Assembly (NCBI GenBank): GCA_003558175.1
Contig: PWMO01000518.1
Span: forward strand, 1-6,344
Reading direction: 5' to 3'
From: Spirochaetaceae bacterium
GTDB lineage: Bacteria > Spirochaetota > Spirochaetia > DSM-27196 > PWMO01
DNA length: 6,344 nucleotides
Shown: piece by piece, positions 1 to 4,259 of the stretch
How the letters are laid out: the number at the start of each line of letters is the position of its first letter
Numbering within the stretch: the first letter of the stretch is position 1
The notes under the pieces: model-generated
What the model was told of the DNA's origin: nothing
The model's database searches: none
The model's input: only the letters and a program-made list of their open reading frames with translations
Made by a program: the position numbers and the translations under genes

Positions 1-1359
1 AAGCAGACGCGGATCGCGATAGGTGAGAATCGCGCGTGAAAGGGCTTCGACTTCGTCCCCGAGCAGCAGCAGATCGGCTTCGGCGGCGTTCAGTCCGATC
101 AGGCGTCCGAGTTCGCGCCGTGTCTCGACCCCGGCGGCCGACCCCGGTGCCAGCAGGATCGCTCTTTCCAGCAGTTCCCTCGAGGTTAGAATCGAATAGC
201 CCGTCGTCAGCCGTTTCAGTGCCTGCCACAGGTGATAGTAGTACGGTTGAAAGGTCACAAAGAGCGGCTCCAGTTTGACGTATTCGTTGAGCTGCTGCGG
301 CACTTCGTTGCCCGACCGGACCGGCGCCAAGTGCAACCCGGCAACCAGCAGCAGGTAGTCGACAAACGGGTGGCGGACTCCGTCGGACGCCGGTTCCAGC
401 AACAACACCGCATCCTGCCAGCGACCGTCGATGAATGCGGCGTACCCCTGCAGCAGGAGTCGCGTGGCCTGTTGCTGGGCTGCGTCGGCATCAGCGAGGG
501 AATCGACGGGATCAAGCGACGCGAGCGCCAACTGGATGTTGCGCTCGACCTCTGCATCAGGCATTCCTTCGTGATAGCGCAGGTACTCAACGTCCATCAG
601 AGCAGCCGCCGCAACGTAGGCCGGTCTCTCCATGCTGCTGTACAGCATTGATTCCTGCACACCCTGACCCGGCTGATAGCCGTGACGTTGCTGCCGCAGC
701 CCGAGCACTGCAAGCGCCTCATCGGCACGCCCGGTCGCCTGCAGCGCGGTGGCGTAGGCACCGTAGTCATTGAGATCCAGCGTATGGAGGACCGCCCGAT
801 ACGACTCGACTGCGGTGGCACTGTCACCGCTTTGCGCTGACGATCGCGCCAGGAGGAGCCGGCTCCGGTCACCTCCCCCCGCCGCCACCGCCCTCCGGGC
901 ATAGTCCGCCGCCTCTCCGAAACGGCCTTCAACGTAAGCCAACTCCGAACTGATCTCGGCGACGTCCAGATTCGTGGCCGATGCGGTTGCGGAGTGCGCC
1001 GCGCCTCGGAGCGCTTCCGCTCGCTTGAGGTATGTTCGGGCCCGATTCGGACGGCCGAGGTCAAGCGCGACGCGGGCGAGCGAGAGCGACGGAAGCGCGC
1101 TGTCAGGGTAGCGGCCGGCGAGTTTCAACAGCGCGTCGTAGGCGTCTTCCGCTTGCCCGCCATGCAGCACCGCCTCGATTGCGTCGCGGATCTCGGTTGC
1201 GGCCGCCGAATCAGCGGCGCGGGGATGGTTGCTGCACGAACTCAGCAGCATTAGCGACAGAAGTAGCGCAAGCGTCGGCAGCCAAAGCAGCGGTAATGGC
1301 GCGCCGCCGACTCTGGTACCGGCACGCCGTTGCGACATCATGACTCTGTTCTGTTTCAT
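1..1359 (-). CDS. TPR-like lipoprotein, 3' end beyond the window
   Basis: The frame is open from an ATG at 1359 to base 1 (453 codons) with no stop, so the C-terminus is missing. The N-terminus is a lipoprotein signal: basic residues (RR at 11-12), a hydrophobic core from about 21 to 38, and the lipobox LSSC with Cys42. The mature part is almost all helical and alanine/leucine-rich, with degenerate TPR-type helix pairs at about 57-118 (GGQAEDAYDALLKLAGRYP, then LGRPNRARTYLKRAEAL), 137-190 (EGRFGEAADYARRAV, SGDSATAVESYRAVL), 200-220 (TGRADEALAVLG) and 297-342 (DGRWQDAVLLLEPA). A Tyr-rich segment (PYYYHLWQAL, 371-380) precedes a final repeat-like part (LLERAILLAPGS). TPR proteins act as protein-binding scaffolds, so a lipid-anchored periplasmic adaptor is inferred; the partner is unknown. 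ATG at 1341 and 1338 are alternative starts. None has an ideal Shine-Dalgarno: TAAGGGG lies only 1 nt before ATG 1359. The gene follows the MFS gene after 53-71 nt and may share its transcript. The reading frame and lipoprotein call are strong; TPR boundaries are approximate. Confidence 0.88.
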   Translation of the reverse strand, partial: MKQNRVMMSQRRAGTRVGGAPLPLLWLPTLALLLSLMLLSSCSNHPRAADSAAATEIRDAIEAVLHGGQAEDAYDALLKLAGRYPDSALPSLSLARVALDLGRPNRARTYLKRAEALRGAAHSATASATNLDVAEISSELAYVEGRFGEAADYARRAVAAGGGDRSRLLLARSSAQSGDSATAVESYRAVLHTLDLNDYGAYATALQATGRADEALAVLGLRQQRHGYQPGQGVQESMLYSSMERPAYVAAAALMDVEYLRYHEGMPDAEVERNIQLALASLDPVDSLADADAAQQQATRLLLQGYAAFIDGRWQDAVLLLEPASDGVRHPFVDYLLLVAGLHLAPVRSGNEVPQQLNEYVKLEPLFVTFQPYYYHLWQALKRLTTGYSILTSRELLERAILLAPGSAAGVETRRELGRLIGLNAAEADLLLLGDEVEALSRAILTYRDPRLL

Positions 1360-1376
1360 ACCCCTTAATACGGGGT
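1360..1376 (-). other. Small hairpin directly before the first start of the TPR lipoprotein gene
   Basis: Inverted repeat ACCCC / GGGGT with a 7-nt AT-rich loop. On the coding strand the 3' arm is the only Shine-Dalgarno-like run (TAAGGGG) and it ends just before ATG 1359. If that ATG is used, the hairpin would mask its ribosome site; if ATG 1341 is used, the hairpin lies in the leader. Read on the plus strand, it is followed by TTGAATTTT, giving a weak terminator-like look, but no plus-strand gene needs one. Five base pairs is a small stem, so function is uncertain. Confidence 0.3.
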
Positions 1377-1412
1377 TGAATTTTCTGTTGCTTCAGTTTT
1401 GCGGCTTGAGCG

Positions 1413-2636
1413 CTATTCTACCGCCGGTTGAGTGCCGCTGACCGGCCCGTCGCGCTGCAGTGTCTCGCGGACGCCGAGCGCCATCACCAGCGCGCCTGCA
1501 AAGCCTATCGATGCAACCGCCGGTGCCGCTGCCGCCAGGCCCAGCGCGGAGGCGGCAAAACCGACGATCACCGGGCTCGCGGCTCCGCCGGCGTCCGTTA
1601 TGGTGCGCCACAACGCCAGAAACTCAACCACGCGGCCATGCGGCGCAAAGTCGGTACTCAGCGTCATGTTGATGCCGGCGCCAAACCCGTTGCCGACAGC
1701 CACCAACAACGCCAGCAGGAAGAACGGGGCCGGCGTTCGCGCCAGCGGCAGCAGCAGAAAGCCGGTCGAGAAGAGCAGCAAGCAGGGAATTGCAGTCATC
1801 TTGCGACCCCAGTGATCCATTACCCAGCCGGCAGGATAGAACAGCACCAGCTCGACCAGGTAGGCCGCGCCAAACAGCAGCCCGATACCGGAAGGTGCCA
1901 TCCCAATGGCGTCACCCCAGAGCGGGAAGATCACCTTGCGTCCCTCGCGAATCAGCTTCAGCACCAGAGTCACAAATCCGGCGGTCAGAAAAACCTGCCG
2001 ATGTTCTCGCAGCAACTCCAGCGTGCGTCGTGCCATACCGGTCTGTGCCGGCGCCCGTTGGCGCGCCGGAGCGTCAGGTGTTACAAACGCCCAGACCATC
2101 AGAAAGACCACCACGCTGAACAGGCCGAACAGCAGGAACGTCGCATGAAACCCAATGCCAACCGCCGTAAATCCGCCCAACACGGGCCCCAGCGACGACC
2201 CCATGCGGGTCTCGCCACCCAGCAGTGACAGCGCGCGCCCGCGCCGTTCACGCGGGACCAGTTCGCGAAAGCAGGATAGCCGGGCGATAAAGAACAGGGT
2301 GTGCGCTGCACCCAGCCCCAGCAGGATGGGTGCGAGCAGCCAGTGGTTGCGTACCAGCACCACCGAACCGGCCAGCACCGCCTCCAGCGTCACCGCCGTC
2401 ATCATCGCGCGCTTCTTGCCGATTTGCCCGATGAGAACACCGCCCGGAATGTTGCCCAGCAACGCGCCCAGCGCAAACATGGCCATGATTACACCGGTCT
2501 GCGACAGGCTCGCGCCGAGCGCTCGGATATGGAGCGGGAGAATCGGCAGGATGACGCCGGCGCCGGTCGACCAGAGAAACGCCGGAATATAAAACGGCAG
2601 GATGAATGCACGCAGTCGGAACGGCTCGTTACTCAC
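1413..2636 (-). CDS. Major facilitator superfamily transporter (12 helices, efflux-type features)
   Basis: This 407-residue inner-membrane protein has the usual MFS length and layout: six helices, a basic cytoplasmic loop at about 186-216, then six more. The loop 2-3 motif A is GVLIGQIGKKR (66-76); its repeat in the second half, GWVMDHWGRKM (270-280), is canonical. In helices 4-5 the segment ARLSCFRELVPRERRGRALS followed by GGETRMGSSLGPVLGG (140-155) carries the arginine and the G-x(8)-G-P-x(3)-G signature typical of proton-driven antiporters (motif C). A drug, metabolite or sugar exporter is therefore more likely than an importer, but the substrate is not readable. In the N-terminal motif A, the normally acidic residue is Gly70. 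The start is a GTG (2634-2636): the frame upstream is closed by a TGA about 36 nt before it, and no ATG occurs near the N-terminus. There is no Shine-Dalgarno; a promoter sits 8 nt before the GTG, which suggests a leaderless message. Family is certain; specific role unknown. Confidence 0.94.
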   Translation of the reverse strand: MSNEPFRLRAFILPFYIPAFLWSTGAGVILPILPLHIRALGASLSQTGVIMAMFALGALLGNIPGGVLIGQIGKKRAMMTAVTLEAVLAGSVVLVRNHWLLAPILLGLGAAHTLFFIARLSCFRELVPRERRGRALSLLGGETRMGSSLGPVLGGFTAVGIGFHATFLLFGLFSVVVFLMVWAFVTPDAPARQRAPAQTGMARRTLELLREHRQVFLTAGFVTLVLKLIREGRKVIFPLWGDAIGMAPSGIGLLFGAAYLVELVLFYPAGWVMDHWGRKMTAIPCLLLFSTGFLLLPLARTPAPFFLLALLVAVGNGFGAGINMTLSTDFAPHGRVVEFLALWRTITDAGGAASPVIVGFAASALGLAAAAPAVASIGFAGALVMALGVRETLQRDGPVSGTQPAVE

Positions 2637-2644
2637 GAGGGCAA

Positions 2645-2673
2645 AGAATATGCCAACGGCGCCCCACGGTCAA
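2645..2673 (-). promoter_or_regulatory. Sigma70-type promoter for the MFS gene (leaderless transcript likely)
   Basis: On the coding strand, TTGACC (2668-2673, five of six matches to the -35 consensus) is followed after exactly 17 nt by TATTCT (2645-2650, four of six matches to the -10 consensus, with the key first TA and last T present). Only 8 nt separate the -10 from the GTG start of the MFS gene, so transcription would begin at or 1-3 nt before the start codon. This AT-richer patch stands out in a GC-rich gap, and the missing Shine-Dalgarno of the MFS gene fits. It would let MFS and the TPR lipoprotein be expressed apart from the two upstream genes. Confidence 0.55.
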
Positions 2674-2678
2674 CATGC

Positions 2679-2699
2679 CGCCGTCACGTTCGTGCGGCG
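2679..2699 (-). other. Hairpin in the gap, 5 nt upstream of the -35 box
   Basis: CGCCG (2679-2683) pairs with CGGCG (2695-2699) and CAC (2685-2687) with GTG (2692-2694), around a four-base loop, with T2684 bulged. That is eight pairs, six of them in register G-C rich. It has no T-run on either side, so it is not a textbook intrinsic terminator. It could end or process the upstream message, or form a protein-binding site next to the promoter. GC-rich DNA makes such stems by chance fairly often. Confidence 0.3.
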
Positions 2700-2708
2700 C
2701 CTCGCTTC

Positions 2709-2738
2709 GCAGCGGACGGGAGGGCCGGTGGCCGCTGC
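2709..2738 (-). other. Inverted repeat just after the propeller gene stop
   Basis: GCAGCGG (2709-2715) and CCGCTGC (2732-2738) form a perfect 7-bp inverted repeat around a 16-nt loop, starting 3 nt past the propeller gene's TGA (2742-2744). The position suits transcript-end or RNA-stabilising structure between genes 2 and 3. No run of T follows, so a classical Rho-independent terminator is not supported. Confidence 0.3.
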
Positions 2739-2741
2739 CCG

Positions 2742-4256
2742 TCAGCCAACCACCCGCTCGAGCACGTAGACGTAATTGCGGTCGGTGCCAAAGACCACCC
2801 AGCGTCCGGCAAACACCGGCGGACTGAGGATGGCCCCTTCGATCTCGAGCTCCCAGATCACCCGACCGTTCCGCGCAGAAAGGGCAACCAGCCGCGGCGG
2901 CCGCGGCTCGATCTCTTCCTCTACCGACACGGTCCGCGGCGCCTCGTCGATCCGCGAGACCGTGCGCGCGGTGAACCCGGGCGACGGCTGTTGCTGTTGC
3001 GGCTGCGGCGACATGTCCTCACCGTGCAGCCCAACGTAGACCCGGTCGCCGGCCACCGTGGGCGCGCTGCTGGTGCGGCGCGAGAACTGGCGTTCCCACA
3101 CCTTCTCGCCGCTGCGCGCGTCAAGCGCCCGAACCACGTTGTCGCCGCCGGTCACGATCACGTGATTGCGCCATACCGCCGGTGCCTGAAAATCCAGGAT
3201 ATTGAGTTTCTCGCGGAACTCCAGGAACAGGTTGCGCGGCCGGTCCGCTCCCCAGCGGGACTCGGCGCGGTGAACCCATTCAATATCGCCCGTCCTGCGG
3301 TTCAGCGCGTAGTGGCGATACTCCCAGAAGTCGCCCCGGCTGCGGCTGGTCGCCATGAAGACCCGTTGATCGGTTACGGCCGGGAACGAGTACCAGGTGG
3401 CGTCCATGATCTCATCAGGCAGCAACCAGTGGTAGTCGCGGCTGTTCAGATCGTACGCTCCCAGCGTGCGCGGGTTGGTGATCGGCCCGCGCGCAAAGTA
3501 GATCACGTCGTCATAGACCTGGAAGGAATCGCGGTGCCAGATCGGGTTGGGGATCTCGTGCACCAGCTCGCCCTCGGGATTGAGAAAATGGGTCCCGCCG
3601 CCGTCACTCGAGAAGATGATGTAGTCCTTGTGGCGCAGCACGGTTGACTGCACCGTGCGACCGGTCTGGAAGCGCCACAGTTCCTTTCCATCCTCCTGCG
3701 AGACGGCGTAAGCGTGCCCGTCATTGGAGCCAAAGTAGACGTACTCGTCATCGGCATACGGAATGGAGTTGACCGGCGCGCCGGTCTTGAAGACCCATCG
3801 CATGTACCCGGTCTCGATATCCATGGCGTAGAAGTTGCCGTCGGTTGAGCCGAAGTACATCACGTTGTCCTTGATGACAAGGTTATTGAAGGCAAACGCC
3901 CGCATCTGGTCGGTCTGCAGCTGCAGCTTCCAGCGCACCCCCAGTGGTGGCGGCATGGGATTTGCCGTGTGGCCGCGGCCGCCCTCGCCGCGAAACGCGA
4001 TCCAGTCGTCACGACGGGCGCATCCGGAGAAAAGGAGCGGCAGAAGCAGAACCAGCAGCAGCGGTAGCACCGCCGCCGCCAGCGGCCGTGATGCGCGGTG
4101 CCACGAGCGGTGCCACGAGCGCCACGAGCGGTCAATGAGCCTGCCCTCCCCCTTTCCGTCCCGCGGTCCTGGTTGGGATTGCTGTTCTTTCCCGTTAGTC
4201 ATGTTGGTCATGTTGCTCATGTTGGTCATGTTGGTCACGCCCTTCGTGCCTCTCAC
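2742..4256 (-). CDS. PQQ-like beta-propeller lipoprotein
   Basis: The longest frame is 504 codons from a GTG at 4256. The signal peptide has a basic stretch (RSWHRASRP, 50-58), a leucine-rich core (59-75) and the lipobox LFSGC with Cys79, predicting a lipid-anchored periplasmic or outer-membrane protein. The mature protein opens with DDWIAFRGEGGRGHTAN (83-99), the usual entry motif of PQQ-like propellers. Blade strands with the repeat pattern follow: VMYFGSTDGNFYAMDIETGYMRWVF (132-156, in parts), EYVYFGSNDGHAYAV...GKELWRF (171-196), VIYFARGP (251-258), RVFMATS...TGDIEWVH (298-329), HVIVTGGDNVVRALDARSG (365-383), RVYVGLHGEDM (405-415), LVALSARNGRVIWELEI (456-472) and WVVFGTDRNYVYVLE. Seven or eight blades are likely. 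The fold is shared by BamB and quinoproteins; I see no evidence for PQQ or enzyme activity, so a scaffold or envelope-assembly role is inferred. The last-but-one blade carries a Gln/Pro-rich insert (about 416-454). The N-terminal region before the core is unusually long and made of tandem repeats, so the true start (GTG 4256, GTG 4238, ATG 4229/4220/4211/4202, or even ATT 4136) is unsettled. It follows the transglutaminase-like gene almost without gap. Confidence 0.92.
   Translation of the reverse strand: MRGTKGVTNMTNMSNMTNMTNGKEQQSQPGPRDGKGEGRLIDRSWRSWHRSWHRASRPLAAAVLPLLLVLLLPLLFSGCARRDDWIAFRGEGGRGHTANPMPPPLGVRWKLQLQTDQMRAFAFNNLVIKDNVMYFGSTDGNFYAMDIETGYMRWVFKTGAPVNSIPYADDEYVYFGSNDGHAYAVSQEDGKELWRFQTGRTVQSTVLRHKDYIIFSSDGGGTHFLNPEGELVHEIPNPIWHRDSFQVYDDVIYFARGPITNPRTLGAYDLNSRDYHWLLPDEIMDATWYSFPAVTDQRVFMATSRSRGDFWEYRHYALNRRTGDIEWVHRAESRWGADRPRNLFLEFREKLNILDFQAPAVWRNHVIVTGGDNVVRALDARSGEKVWERQFSRRTSSAPTVAGDRVYVGLHGEDMSPQPQQQQPSPGFTARTVSRIDEAPRTVSVEEEIEPRPPRLVALSARNGRVIWELEIEGAILSPPVFAGRWVVFGTDRNYVYVLERVVG
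4086..4130 (-). repeat. 12-bp tandem repeat encoding an RSWH tract in the signal-peptide n-region
   Basis: On the coding strand the unit CGCTCGTGGCAC occurs twice in a row (4098-4121), preceded by a 9-bp short copy CGCTCGTGG (4122-4130) and followed by a degenerate copy (CGCGCATCACGG, 4086-4097). All copies are multiples of three, so the frame is kept and the product reads RSW-RSWH-RSWH-RASR. The tract gives the positively charged stretch just before the hydrophobic core. Copy-number change would alter charge and Trp content of the signal peptide without breaking the gene. Confidence 0.75.
4134..4152 (-). promoter_or_regulatory. Strong Shine-Dalgarno-like run upstream of a possible ATT start
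   Basis: On the coding strand GGGGGAGGG (4144-4152) lies 7 nt before an in-frame ATT (4134-4136). No ATG, GTG or TTG occurs between the last ATG of the upstream repeat (4202) and the hydrophobic core of the signal peptide. Initiation at this ATT would give a normal-looking 16-residue basic n-region (MDRSWRSWHRSWHRAS). ATT starts are rare (infC is the known case), and the purine run also simply encodes GKGEG, so this is an alternative rather than the favoured start. Confidence 0.2.
4200..4235 (-). repeat. 9-bp tandem repeat carrying four in-frame ATG codons
   Basis: The unit ACCAACATG occurs four times head to tail (the third copy reads AGCAACATG), followed by a decayed copy ACTAACGGG. It encodes TNM-TNM-SNM-TNM and offers ATG codons at 4229, 4220, 4211 and 4202, all in the frame of the propeller lipoprotein. 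The unit is a multiple of three, so slippage changes the number of start codons and the distance to the ribosome site but not the frame. Confidence 0.85.
4240..4245 (-). promoter_or_regulatory. Possible ribosome binding site for the propeller lipoprotein
   Basis: GAAGGG ends 10 nt before the first ATG of the 9-bp repeat (4229). A second purine run, AGAGG (4249-4253), ends 10 nt before the GTG at 4238. Either spacing is at the long end of what is usual. The GTG at 4256 has no site of its own and would rely on coupling to the transglutaminase-like gene ending at 4260. On this evidence ATG 4229 is the best conventional start. Confidence 0.35.
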
Positions 4257-4259
4257 GCG

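Noticed and set aside
232..1254. Several plus- and minus-strand open frames of 80-155 codons over the left end
   Set aside because: They overlap the continuous 453-codon lipoprotein frame on the minus strand, which has a signal peptide, lipobox and repeat pattern; the others show none.
1360..1390. Intrinsic terminator on the plus strand (hairpin then TTGAATTTT)
   Set aside because: Only a 5-bp stem, an interrupted T-run, and no plus-strand gene upstream to end.
1415..1420. TAGAAT at the MFS stop as a -10 box for the TPR lipoprotein gene
   Set aside because: The hexamer 17 nt upstream (GGTCAG) does not resemble a -35 box, so there is not enough for a promoter call.
1428..2228. A 266-codon open frame on the plus strand
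   Set aside because: It is antisense to the MFS gene, gives a Gln/Arg/His-rich product without motifs, and the minus strand encodes a complete transporter.
2301..3647. A 448-codon open frame on the plus strand
   Set aside because: It lies opposite the propeller and MFS genes, has no recognisable domain, and its product is Arg/His/Pro-rich with no family-like pattern. High-GC genes commonly leave such open antisense frames; the minus-strand products are clearly real.
4086..4235. CRISPR-like or iteron-type array at the tandem repeats
   Set aside because: Units are 9 and 12 bp with no spacers, all in codon register inside a coding frame; this is a simple tandem repeat.
2742..4256. Quinoprotein dehydrogenase or BamB as a firm name for the propeller
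   Set aside because: The blade pattern is shared by many propellers; I see no PQQ-binding residues or metal site, and the neighbours are not those usual for bamB.
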